Part shown: positions 44,095 to 53,774 of the stretch, piece by piece
Layout of the letters: each line of letters opens with the position of its first letter
How positions within the stretch are numbered: the first letter of the stretch is position 1
Origin: Catonia carolina
Lineage: Eukaryota > Arthropoda > Insecta > Hemiptera > Achilidae
Assembly (NCBI GenBank): GCA_035578175.1
Contig: JAQMRL010000022.1
Location: forward strand, 4,819,501 to 4,883,500
Reading direction: 5' to 3'
Length of the DNA: 64,000 nt
Position numbers and translations under genes: made by a program
The notes under the pieces: model-generated
What the model was told of the DNA's origin: nothing
Database searches by the model: none
What the model saw: only the letters and a program-made list of their open reading frames with translations

Positions 44095-46325
44095 AAAACT
44101 CGCTCATATATATCTCAAATAATATTTTAAGAATTCAGGTGGTGGTTTCTCACATTAAAAGAAAGAGAAGAAACTTTTACCAACATTTATTCGGAATCGC
44201 TTAGTTTACTGTCTGTCTGCCGTTTTATTTTTTTAACAAATTTTCTGCTGACCATGAGTAAGTGTGTGGTTAATAGATGTAGACACCGTGTTAACTACAA
44301 TCATAGGCATGGTTGATAACTTATGTGTATATTTTGTAATATTTTAATGGTTACCTGGTATTGTAGAGTTTCCGACAGTTTTAAGCACATTTCTGTAAGC
44401 TATTACTTGTACGGCAGAATTTGTGTTTTTTTATAATTATGGTTGTGCAGTACACATCATTTAATAAATAAATTATTTCATAAATAATACTTACGTGATC
44501 GTAAAATGATTTTCTTTCTAATATAAGTTTATAATTTAATCATAATAGATTTATTAGTAACTAATTCGTTCATTATTATTTTATTAATAATAATTGTTTA
44601 ATTTAATATCAATTTACATGCATAAAATATTCATTTTTTACAATTTTTATTTTTTTAGAAGACTTGTGATAGCTGACTTATGTTCTAGAATGCAAAATGT
44701 AAAGTGTGTTATTAACAAGTACGGCTTAAGGCCTAATTTTTATAATTTATAATAATTATATAAGATTTAATAAAAAAATTTTTCATTCCGTCTGGATCTA
44801 AACAGGTTAAATAACATTAAATCAAATTTATTAAATAATCAATTGTACTTTGTCTTTTATAAGTTTCAGACATATTTATATTTTATGTGATTCTAATAAC
44901 CATCAAAGGTGAAATATCACAAGCCTAACGATTTGTTATTATAAAATAAGATATCGAAACTCTGAACGATAAAAGACTTTTTTAAACTTAATAGCTTTAG
45001 TTCTCAAAGAAGATTCAATGTGGATTGATTAGTGCACAAATATTGATAGGTCACTAAACAGCATTCTACAATGTACCAAACAGAATGCTTTTGAACGTTC
45101 CAAACAGTCAACCTAATATGAACACCAACATGAACATTGAAGAGTCTGAGTGCGTATATATAATTAAATACATAACATACGTCATATACAACTCCACACC
45201 GACGTAACCCTCTCTCATACTCAGAAAAAAGTGAACGTTTAAACATGTTTTTGATCGTTGTCTCTTAAAATTAATCATTCATTTAATATAACTTAATTTC
45301 CAAAGAGTATGGGGCAGAAAGGCCGCTATAAAATTGCAGCATGCGAGGAAAAAGAACATAACGGACCAGACCAGAATTTGCAACGAACCAGGATGGAGAC
45401 TTTAAACTAAGTGTTATATTTATATGAACAAAGAATTGGTAGGGTGATATAGTTTTAAAAAACATGATTTTATGTCAATCCCGATAATTTAGTCGTTATT
45501 AATTTTATATTCACATTGATTATTCTCCAAATCACAATAATATTAATTTTAATGCTTCAAAATAGTAAAAAATAAGCAAAAAGAAATTTTTCTTAAATAC
45601 AGCGAAAGTTACAATCTATTTTTAAGTAAAATAGTGAGTAGGAGTGTATTTTTGTTATGTGTCATGATTAACGAAACCTCATGATGAACATTTTTGAGAT
45701 TCATTTGCATAATTATTGTTGAAAGTATAAGTAAAAACTAATACATAATAATACAAATATTATTAAATATAAAATAGGCTTAGGTCTGTATACACCTATC
45801 ATATGGTCGCTACTGGGTTTTCAGAATTATCTTCCATTTTGCAATTATCTTAAAATATATTTGCGGTATCCATGTACTCTTTCGAAATAATTTGTATTTT
45901 GATATTATTTGACTTATTGATACTATTATTGTTAATACTCATATTACTAATAAAACTGGAAATCGTTGAAGCTCGTTTCTGTTTTCCCGATTGTACAGAT
46001 TCCCATTTAGTAGAATAAATAGAGTTATATGCGATAACGCTATACTGTTTTCCGTATATTTAATTAAAAGAGATGAACGTTTTCAATATTTATTTATGTA
46101 ATTAATGTTTAAAATATATGTAAAAACAAAATAATAATATAAATGTTATTAAATATGACGGAAAATATATTAAAAATATGAATTATAAAATAAAATATCA
46201 AAGTTAATAGCTATTATTTACGGACAAGTTATAGAATTGCGAGTTTTATTCATAGAAAACTCTTATAAAATATATTAAAATCTTCGATGTTAAGTTTTTA
46301 GAAGACATAAAATTTTCTTTCAGTA
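44095..46325. other. AT-rich non-coding DNA
   Basis: No gene is supported. Confidence 0.4.
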
Positions 46326-46329
46326 AACA

Positions 46330-46715
46330 TGAACCGTGATGGCTGCCCCTGTCTTACTCTGTGGAAGTGAATCGTTGATTAATAAAACTACGAGAGAGTT
46401 TAGTACAGGCGGCAGAGATGCGCTACCTGCAAAGAACAAAGAGTTACAAATGTACGGACCAACTAAGAAATGAGGATATAAGAACCGAACTGGATGTTTA
46501 CAACCTGAATGGGAAGATTGCAAAATATAGAACTCTATAGAGAAGCACGTAGAGTGAATGATTGAGGAAAGGATTCCCTCAACTTTTTGAAATACTAATC
46601 GGACGGGTGGTGATATGTTGGGAGGCCACGCAAGAGATGACAATGATTCAATGGTTTTGTCGCTGTTGTGATTTGGAACAGGTGGGAGCCTAATGCTTGA
46701 TTATAAACAGAAGAA
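46330..46715 (+). pseudogene. RTE-like LINE ORF C-terminal relic
   Basis: It reads MAAPVLLCGSES, then (after a frameshift) QAAEMRYLQRTKSYKCTDQL and RNEDIRTELDVYNLNGKIAK, YRTL-stop. Later it reads YVGRPRKR-stop-Q. These are ordered motifs of the same broad LINE family as 43690-44090, better preserved. The minus-strand ORF 46320-46643 is the reverse-strand shadow. Confidence 0.7.
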
Positions 46716-46719
46716 AAAT

Positions 46720-47585
46720 ATAAACATGAACCACGCGTAACTGCTTTGTTCAGCCCAACGATTACAACATATTAAATTCTAACGCCCACCTTTAGAATAT
46801 GATATTATACATTTCTTCTTTTTTCCGAAATTTTGGACAATCGCAAAAGAGTTATCTGACCAATCAGAGGTTGCAATAATCCTACGACTTAATGGTTGAG
46901 AGGTAGGGGTAGGTAGGAACGTATTAAAAAATACTTACTTTACTTTTCTTGAAGTTACTGAATTGTTTATTGTTAAATTCTTGAGAAATTAATTTTATAT
47001 TATTATTAATTAACGAATTAAGATATTTTATTTAAATTTTATTCTTAGCGAAATTAAAGTACGTTAGAGACAGAAATATAAATTGAAAAATCACGCAGAT
47101 ATAGGTACGTACTTTTTCACACTTAGAGATTCGTTAAGGCGTTAATAATTTAATAGAAAAACTTATTTTATATCTTACGGCTTTCATAAAAAATTGAGTA
47201 TTTTAAAAAATGTTAAATTAAGTACGAGATTGTCAAGTAATGGTTGTGCAGGTTTCATGAGAAAATTAAAATTTGAAAGATTAAACTGGATCTTTTTTTG
47301 ACGTCAGGGGATATTTATTTACTGTAGCCTACGCAAAACCCACATGATAAATACAGAAAAAGTAGGTTTCTTTTTAACCACCTGAAATCGTTCAATCTTT
47401 TAAACCTACTTAAATACGTTATTATTATAAAGTATGTTTTATATAATCCTTGTGTTCTTTAAAGAATTTTCTTTCCACCAATAACGTTAATTTTTAAATA
47501 AAATTTACATTTAGACACGTTGAAGAACTGCTAACACTAACATTTCTGTTTTTAGAGTTATGAATTGTAATGTAGACAGTACCAA
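46720..47585. other. AT-rich non-coding DNA
   Basis: No supported feature. Confidence 0.4.
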
Positions 47586-47587
47586 CG

Positions 47588-47599
47588 AGTATATAAACT
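47588..47599. repeat. Target-site duplication, 3' side of full-length LINE
   Basis: AGTATATAAACT, identical to 52062-52073, directly next to the LINE poly(A) (seen as T's on the plus strand). Confidence 0.9.
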
Positions 47600-47725
47600 T
47601 TTTTTTTTGTCACTTTTAATTGAAATTTAGTATCTGTTATTAAATTAATATAACAATTTCTAAATGTGAAGCTAATGTTTCAAAACTTGATTTACTTGAA
47701 GGAGCGTGCAGTCATCACCACAGTC
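47600..47725 (-). other. LINE 3' UTR and poly(A)
   Basis: Short AT-rich 3' UTR following ORF2; its poly(A) appears as the T run at 47599-47608 on the plus strand. Confidence 0.8.
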
Positions 47726-50416
47726 CTACAGTTGGCCAAGAAGATCTCTTGGCCAGAGGCGCTTCAAACGTCTGCGCTGAGTACCCGGTATCGCCCTAGT
47801 GTACATGTTTTGTATGAGAGGGTTGTCGTGTAGTTCAAATTTGTCATGCATCGTCTTGTATAGTTGTTTCGCGACATCAATTACGTATGGCATTTGTAAG
47901 TCTTTGTGCAACATTGAGTTTGTGATGTAAAAGGGGCATTGCGTTATCGTTCGTAGAATCTTGTTCTGAATCGCTTGTATACGTTTCGTGTGTGAGGGTT
48001 TAGCAGATCCCCAAAGTTGAACTCCATATGTCCAGATTGGTCTTAAGACTGTCTTGTAGATTGTTAATTTGTGTGACATATTTAATTTAGAACGTCTATC
48101 GAGTATGCGTTTTAGTTGATAGAAGCGTGTTTTGAGTTTGTGGCGTGTGTGTGTAACATGTGCGTTCCATGTAAGTTTTCTGTCCAAGTGTAAGCCTAAG
48201 TAGCGTGTTTGAGTAGTGTGAGGTAGCGGAATATTATTAATGTAAACGGTTGGGCAGTTTTGTCGTCTAAGAGTAAACGTCATTTGTTGCGATTTGTTTT
48301 CATTAATTTTAATTTTCCAAAGTTTAAGCCATGACTCTATCTGGTGTAAATGGTTTTGTGTCTTTCGAGTTGCAATTACAGGATCGGCATCAACCGCAAG
48401 AACTGCCATATCATCAGCAAACATAGCCATAGTTGTATAGATACAATTTGGTATGTCACTGGTGCTTACAGAAAACAGCCTTGGTGCAAGTACGCTTCCT
48501 TGTGGTACACCAGCATTGACTTCGTACATTCCAGAAAGTTCGTCACCTTGTTTTACTCTAAAGTAACGTTCCACTAGAAACGATTTTATTACTAGATACA
48601 GGCTATCTGGAAGTATTAGTTTCAATTTGTATAGGAGTCCATCATGCCAGACCCGATCAAAGGCTTGAGATACATCAAGAAACACGGCCGAACAATATTG
48701 TCTGTTTTCAAGAGCTGAAGAGATTATATCAATTAGTCGGTGACATTGCTGAAGCGTGGAATGAGATGAACGAAATCCGAACTGATGATCAGGAATTGTG
48801 TTTGAAGCATCGATAAACGGTACTAGGCGTGGTAGAAGGAGTTTCTCAAATAGTTTGGACAGAATAGAGAGTAAGCTAATTGGCCTGTAAGAAGTTAGTT
48901 GGTGAGGTGGTTTGTCTGGTTTTAAGAAGAGAATTATGATAGAATACTTCCACTGAATAGGGAAGTGAGTGACTCGGAGAATGGAATTGTAGATGTGAGT
49001 TAAGAGTATGATGGATTTCCTAGGAAGATGGCGCAAAAGTATTGAAGTAATAAGATCATATCCCGGGGCTTTGCCTAATGGCAGGTCGTGAATTGCTCGG
49101 AAGAGTTCCCCGGGGGAAACTGGCTTTGGGGGAAGGCTAAGTTGCAGAGGAGCATTAAGGAAATTTTCTATGTTCGGATGATCTTTGTGTTGTAGGTTGT
49201 GTGGTTGGAATGTGTTATGTAAGTGCTGAGCAAGCATTTCTGCTTTCTCTTTATTGGTGGTCGCCCAAGAACCATCAGGTCGTTGTAGACTAAATGAAGG
49301 ATTGTTATAGTTAAGAATTCGTCTTGTCGTGTGCCAAAGTGTTTTGTTTTGAGTAGAGAGTGTCTCAGTGAAAGCCATAAATCTATCTGCTCTGTAACGC
49401 GAAAGGACAACATGTAAACGACGATTTAGCCTATTAAGTTCTGCTTTAACGCTGGGGTATCTGTTTCTCTGCCATAAACGACGACATCGGCGCTTAGCAA
49501 CTATCATTCGACGGATGTAAGAAGGAACGTTAGGTATGTGTTTAAATTCCATGTTCTCTCCTTCGCAACTGTCCCAAGCTGCGCTTTGTAGATTCTTTGT
49601 GAAGATTTCCACTCCACGCTCGATTTCACTAGGGGTTTTGAGAGAAATTCCCAGGTTTGTTGTTTCTGACAATATACGTTGGTACTTATTCCAGTCTATT
49701 TTACCAGATGTTAGGGAATGCCTGTACCTTAATTTGGTTGGTTGAGAGTTTAACGTAAGTATTACGGGTGTATGATCAGATGATAGATCAGGAAGAGTTT
49801 CAAGTTCGTAGTAGGGGAAGAATTTAGACGATACAAAGAAATCTAGAATATCTGGGAGGCAACGATTATTGTGGGGATAGTAAGTGGGTTCTGCAGGGGC
49901 ATAATAAAAATATTTTTTGTGAGTTAAAACATCATATAAAGTTTTTCCCCGCGGGTTTGTAACTCGGCATCCAAACTGTTGATGTTTTGAATTAAAGTCA
50001 CCACCTGCAATGAAATTTTTTCCTAGATAATTGAAGAAATGTGTAAATTGTTCGCGCGATATATTATGATTAGGCGGGCAGTACACAGAAGAAAGGGTAA
50101 GGGAATGAGTGATCAAAGATACTTCTACCGTGGTAGCCTGAATGTACGATTTTCTGTACGGAGGGAACGAATTATGACTAATACTATTACGAACAAAAAT
50201 AGCCGACCCTGCATGGCTAGTTCCATCTGGATGTGTACTTCGATATAGTGTGTAACCAGTGATATGGCAGTGTGTTGTGTCCTTAAAGTGTGTCTCTGTA
50301 ATAAGTGCAATGTCTACCCGATTGTCATGTAAAAATTGTTTGAGTTCGTGAACATGACGTACAAGACCTGCTGAGTTCCAGAGAGCAACGACGAGGGACC
50401 TGCTGGTTTCAGCCAT
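47726..50416 (-). CDS. Jockey ORF2: endonuclease-reverse transcriptase
   Basis: This is an intact 896-residue replication protein. The APE-like endonuclease shows WNSAGL (13-18), E41 in ITETH, D140/N142 in GGDFNSKH and D214/H215 in SSDHTP. The RT shows SYRPISLLS (509-517), DHQFGFRSSHST, FLDVSQAFDRVWH with D581, GVPQGSVLAP, and the active site FADD at 666-669 (phenylalanine in place of the commoner tyrosine, a usual variant in this group). KYLGL-like RYLGLHLDRKLTW and IWTYGVQLWGSAKPS follow, and the end is RRRLKRLWPRDLLGQL. The ATG lies within the last codons of ORF1 (8-nt overlap ATGGCTGA), pointing to coupled translation. It acts with ORF1 protein on its own RNA in target-primed reverse transcription. 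Confidence 0.96.
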   Translation of the reverse strand: MAETSRSLVVALWNSAGLVRHVHELKQFLHDNRVDIALITETHFKDTTHCHITGYTLYRSTHPDGTSHAGSAIFVRNSISHNSFPPYRKSYIQATTVEVSLITHSLTLSSVYCPPNHNISREQFTHFFNYLGKNFIAGGDFNSKHQQFGCRVTNPRGKTLYDVLTHKKYFYYAPAEPTYYPHNNRCLPDILDFFVSSKFFPYYELETLPDLSSDHTPVILTLNSQPTKLRYRHSLTSGKIDWNKYQRILSETTNLGISLKTPSEIERGVEIFTKNLQSAAWDSCEGENMEFKHIPNVPSYIRRMIVAKRRCRRLWQRNRYPSVKAELNRLNRRLHVVLSRYRADRFMAFTETLSTQNKTLWHTTRRILNYNNPSFSLQRPDGSWATTNKEKAEMLAQHLHNTFQPHNLQHKDHPNIENFLNAPLQLSLPPKPVSPGELFRAIHDLPLGKAPGYDLITSILLRHLPRKSIILLTHIYNSILRVTHFPIQWKYSIIILFLKPDKPPHQLTSYRPISLLSILSKLFEKLLLPRLVPFIDASNTIPDHQFGFRSSHSTLQQCHRLIDIISSALENRQYCSAVFLDVSQAFDRVWHDGLLYKLKLILPDSLYLVIKSFLVERYFRVKQGDELSGMYEVNAGVPQGSVLAPRLFSVSTSDIPNCIYTTMAMFADDMAVLAVDADPVIATRKTQNHLHQIESWLKLWKIKINENKSQQMTFTLRRQNCPTVYINNIPLPHTTQTRYLGLHLDRKLTWNAHVTHTRHKLKTRFYQLKRILDRRSKLNMSHKLTIYKTVLRPIWTYGVQLWGSAKPSHTKRIQAIQNKILRTITQCPFYITNSMLHKDLQMPYVIDVAKQLYKTMHDKFELHDNPLIQNMYTRAIPGTQRRRLKRLWPRDLLGQL

Positions 50417-51758
50417 TGATATGACCTAGCAACTTGTTAACGACCATATTAAGCGTAGTAATGAGAGGTGTCAAAAGGTCCTGAAAGCGTGTAAAAAAAG
50501 TGTTAAGAGTGGCTGTAAAATGATCATAAGGATTCTGAGTCGTTAAGGGATCTGTTGATGAAAGAGTTGAGAATGTCATGGAAGGCTGAGATGGCTGCTG
50601 AGAGGGCTGGAATAACTGAGATGACCGAGTATGAGATGGCTGCTGCCGAAGGGAAGGAGCTGCCATCTGAGCGTATGACCGTGAATTCAATCTCGGGTCA
50701 CGAGAAAGGGGGACGGTGTGAGTATGAGTGGACTGTGTATAATTTGACTTTACCGAGGTACTCACGGGGACTGCAACAGTGACTGGAGGCTCCAACATTA
50801 CATGAGATTTATTAACAGAATATTTACCAAAATTAAAATTTCTTTTATCTCTCAGTTCTTTATATGTTTGACATCCTTTGTACGTGGACGAATGATTGCC
50901 TTTGCAAAGAACGCAGACTCGGGGTTCATTGGCACCTCTTGGACAATCAGCAGTTGGATGAGAGTTGCTGCAGCGTGCACATCTGAACGGATGATTACAG
51001 TACGAGCGGGTGTGTCCAAATCGTAGACATCTTTTGCACTGAACTACGTCACTTTTCTTTTTTGGCTCTTCAACCTTAATGCGTGTGCTTAACAAGGATT
51101 TAACATTAAAGATTTTCTCGTTATCTTTGTCAGGCTCAAGATCAACGAAAAATAATGGTAAGGGCACTCTTGTACCAGCCTGTAAAACATTGACAACGTT
51201 TCTTACCTTAAAAGACAGTTGTTCCAGAGAATCCTTGATCTCACACGGATCGATACTAGGATGCAAATGACGTATTACGACTCTGTATGCTTTTTCGTGG
51301 GGTAGCTGATATGAATGAAAATTGCGTCCCAATTCTCTTAATCGGTGTACAAGAGTACGGTACGTTTCGGATGTTTTTGGGTAAATGGTTACCCCGTCGT
51401 TGTTGGTCGCTTGAAATTCAAAGTCACCAGTTACTGTACTCTTCAACTGAGACATTAAGTTTTTGTAGTCGCGCAGTTCTACGTTTTTTAAATAAATTGG
51501 TGGAGGCTTGCAAGAGTCTTCTTGTAACGATTCTAAAGGTCCGTATTTATTTGTTGTTGGGACTCGAAACTTAGAAGGAGGCAATTCCGAGTCAGCGGAA
51601 CTCTTTTCCGTATCCAACGGACGTTTTTTACTAGACATGACCTTAGTCCATGCCATTTTCTGCGTACCAGTTGTCTCAGGTGCGACATCTAGGTGAGCGT
51701 TGATCACCTTCAAGTTCTCTTCGTGATTGAAGAGATTGTCCATAACTCCCTGCTCCAT
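50409..51758 (-). CDS. Jockey ORF1: Gag-like zinc-knuckle protein
   Basis: An intact protein of 449 residues from the ATG at 51758. A TTG two codons upstream extends the open frame but is an unlikely start. The charged N-terminus is followed by an RRM/PRE_C2HC-like region (about 85-235, with SYQLPHEKAYRVVIRHLHPS and LPLFFVDLEP). Three CCHC-type knuckles come next: C241-C244-H249-C254 (CKRCLRFGHTRSYC), C260-C263-H267-C272, and C282-C285-H289-C296 (CVLCKGNHSSTYKGC). The C-terminal third is Ser/Gln/Pro-rich and ends with a hydrophobic stretch before HING. Family members bind element RNA and form particles. The stop TGA overlaps the ORF2 start. Confidence 0.95.
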   Translation of the reverse strand: MEQGVMDNLFNHEENLKVINAHLDVAPETTGTQKMAWTKVMSSKKRPLDTEKSSADSELPPSKFRVPTTNKYGPLESLQEDSCKPPPIYLKNVELRDYKNLMSQLKSTVTGDFEFQATNNDGVTIYPKTSETYRTLVHRLRELGRNFHSYQLPHEKAYRVVIRHLHPSIDPCEIKDSLEQLSFKVRNVVNVLQAGTRVPLPLFFVDLEPDKDNEKIFNVKSLLSTRIKVEEPKKKSDVVQCKRCLRFGHTRSYCNHPFRCARCSNSHPTADCPRGANEPRVCVLCKGNHSSTYKGCQTYKELRDKRNFNFGKYSVNKSHVMLEPPVTVAVPVSTSVKSNYTQSTHTHTVPLSRDPRLNSRSYAQMAAPSLRQQPSHTRSSQLFQPSQQPSQPSMTFSTLSSTDPLTTQNPYDHFTATLNTFFTRFQDLLTPLITTLNMVVNKLLGHING

Positions 51759-52061
51759 AGTCAATGGAAACAGGGAGGATTATTATACATATAACAATAG
51801 TTTATGAAAAATACTTACAAAAAATCAATGTAAACAGAAACACAAACATAACCTCACACATATGCACAATTTCCGTGTCTGATATTCTATCTTCACCGTA
51901 TTTTAAAATAAACTTCTCTTTCCCAATAAGAATAAAGTCTTTTTTTTCTTGTGAAATTAATTAATTAATTAATTTTCGATGTTTTCTCACAGAAAATCAT
52001 AAAATAAATTTATGAATGTTATTCACAATGTCGACACCAGCTGATCAGCTGATCCGAACTC
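51759..52061 (-). promoter_or_regulatory. LINE 5' UTR with likely internal promoter
   Basis: The minus strand starts GAGTTCGGATCAGCTGATCA then GCTGGTGTCGACATTG. If A2 is the start site, the initiator is TGAGTT (near TCAKTY), and CGACA falls at +28 to +32, where a downstream promoter element is expected. Jockey-type LINEs are known for such internal promoters. Two CAGCTG E-boxes form a palindromic CAGCTGATCAGCTG. Assignment of promoter function is inference. Confidence 0.5.
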
Positions 52062-52071
52062 AGTATATAAA

Positions 52072-52073
<2 letters not shown>
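52062..52073. repeat. Target-site duplication, 5' side of full-length LINE
   Basis: AGTATATAAACT, identical to 47588-47599. Confidence 0.9.

Positions 52074-52115
<42 letters not shown>
52074..52115. repeat. A42 homopolymer
   Basis: 42 consecutive A's directly after the TSD. It is outside the LINE and on the wrong strand to be its tail, so it was part of the target site or belongs to an older plus-strand retroposon. Confidence 0.9.
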
Positions 52116-52116
<1 letters not shown>

Positions 52117-52380
52117 AGGAATTTATCTCTTTAACATTGAGAACGATTTTTTAAATCGTATAAAATTTCTTAATTGAAATTATCAATTATTTTTTATTAC
52201 AGCTAAATTCGATTCTGGTATAAAATAATAAGAAATTTTTAATTTTTCCGTATCTTGTGCGAAGCAGACCCAGTGGAGGAATTTCGACGAATATAATTTC
52301 TTGTTTTGTACTTCGAAGTATGTCCGTACGCTGTCTTTGCTTCAGTTTTCTTTTTCTTCTGCCTTTTTTCTAAAAACATT
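52116..52380. other. AT-rich non-coding DNA
   Basis: No supported feature. Confidence 0.4.
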
Positions 52381-52384
52381 AGCT

Positions 52385-52740
52385 ACTGTCAAGGGAACTT
52401 AAGTTTTGTTGACTGCCGGATGATACAGTGTACCCAAACTCACACCATACCAGTTCCAAAGACTTCTTAACAATGATGTTCTATGTGGACGTAGACCACG
52501 TTTACCCTCTATCGTTCACTGCGTGACATTATGCAGCATTCTGTAATTGTTGTCTTTCACCTCATTACCAAAAAATTTCAGTTTTTGAAGTTTTACACTA
52601 TTCATAACTTCCATGGTTTTATTTAACTTCACCAAGACTTTCGTGTCCCTTACTCTGTCCATCCAAGTTGTCCACTTAAATCTCCTACTAAAGAACTACT
52701 CGAAGGCCTCAAATCGTTGTCTTATTCAGATTTAGCGTTC
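52385..52740 (-). pseudogene. RTE-like LINE ORF C-terminal relic
   Basis: The minus strand reads TWMDRVRDTKVLVKLNKTME, VMNSVKLQKLKFFGNEVKDN, NYRMLHNVTQ-stop, then EGKRGLRPHRTSLLRSLWNW and YGVSLGTLYHPAVNKT-stop, ending TVANVFRKKAEEKEN-stop. This is a clear RTE-like C-terminal region (LKFFGH..., GKRG.GR..., LRSLWNWYG). Only scattered stops interrupt it, so it is the best-preserved of the RTE-like tails here. It is the same subfamily as 30475-30935. Confidence 0.75.
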
Positions 52741-52744
52741 AAGC

Positions 52745-53300
52745 TCTTACAATAAATAGCAGTTGGCAAATAACATTTGAATTTTCTAAAAGTGAGATGG
52801 CCAGAGGATTTTAATTTTATTTAAACAAGAAATTAACACAATCAATAAGTTAATTTCTTGTTCCATTGCAGAAATGTTGAAATCTTTGAATACTCTAGCT
52901 CTAAGCAAAAATTGATGCCACGGAAACAAATATCCTTTTCTTCTTAATTTCATAACCGATTTTTTATTACTGTTTCAACTTTCGATAACATTTATGATGG
53001 AATAACAGGGTAATAAGACGAAAAGAATGCGGCTACTTATTAACCTGTTTTAGAATGCCAAAACAATCAGAACAATTTATATTTTACCGATTTGGAACGT
53101 ACTCAAGTATAAAAATATGTACAGTAACGAAATACTTATTTTAAATTTTTGTTTAAAAATTCAATAAAATTAAGAGACAAAGAAACAGAGCACAAAACAA
53201 TAATATACCTATATATTAAAAACTACATACCCTTAGGAATGATGAAGATTAACAACAAATTCTACAGTTAGAAAAATATATTAATTCCTTTTTTGTAGAA
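52745..53300. other. AT-rich non-coding DNA
   Basis: No supported feature. Confidence 0.4.
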
Positions 53301-53315
53301 TATTCATACTTTATC

Positions 53316-53760
53316 TTTTTTTTCTTTACAATTCTTAATTTACGACTGTAACATTGCAAAAGTAAATGTGACGATTATGATAATATTGTGTGAATGATAT
53401 GATAGGTAGGAGAGGGGTAGGGTCTCTATTGGTGCCTCCCCAAGAATAAAATTTGTAAATATTTAATTAGCAGGTCTCTACTCTAGCGTCTTTTAAGACG
53501 TCTAGCGGGATTACCAGGTAGATTTAAAATGGAAAGTGAACGTACCAATCGGTTATCATGTTCCTGTGACTTGTGAAAGCGTTTGTTTAGATGTTTGATG
53601 GAATTTTGAACTAAAGGTATACTCAAATATCTGTATGTAAGGTTTTGTTGCTAACGTAAAGGAGTGTACTATAAGGCGTATTGTTTTTGACTGGAATGCC
53701 TGAATTAGTTGCAAATTAGAATGTTTGGTTAAACTGTAAATCTGGGAGCCTTCATACAAC
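53316..53760 (-). mobile_element. Jockey-type LINE, 5'-truncated 3' end (same subfamily as 8533 copy)
   Basis: The minus strand keeps GSQIYSLTKHSNLQLIQAFQ then SKTIRLIV, matching GSQIYGSTKPSNLQRIQAFQ of the 9038 ORF2. It then has the same ORF end and a 3' UTR containing GAGGCACCAATAGAGACCCT, and an A-rich tail (T's at about 53316-53330). Flanks CATACTTTATC (53305-53315) and CACACTTTACC (53760-53770) agree at 9 of 11 positions and are a plausible aged target duplication. The copy has internal deletions and frameshifts. Confidence 0.8.
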
Positions 53761-53774
53761 ACACTTTACCTGAA

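Larger units (their letters stand above)
47600..52061 (-). mobile_element. Full-length Jockey-type LINE with perfect TSDs
   Basis: This 4.46-kb non-LTR retrotransposon has, in order, a 5' UTR of about 0.3 kb, intact ORF1 (Gag-like), intact ORF2 (EN-RT), a 3' UTR of about 117 bp and a poly(A) of 9-10. Both sides carry the identical 12-bp AGTATATAAACT. Intact frames plus perfect duplications indicate a recent insertion of a copy that could still be competent. On its 5' side the target is followed directly by an A42 tract. It is related to, but a different subfamily from, the LINEs at 8533 and 61541. Confidence 0.95.

Noticed and set aside
44254..44316. Short ATG frame MSKCVVNRCRHRVNYNHRHG
   Set aside because: It faintly recalls the start of a THAP zinc finger but stops after 20 residues, with no convincing donor site or continuation.
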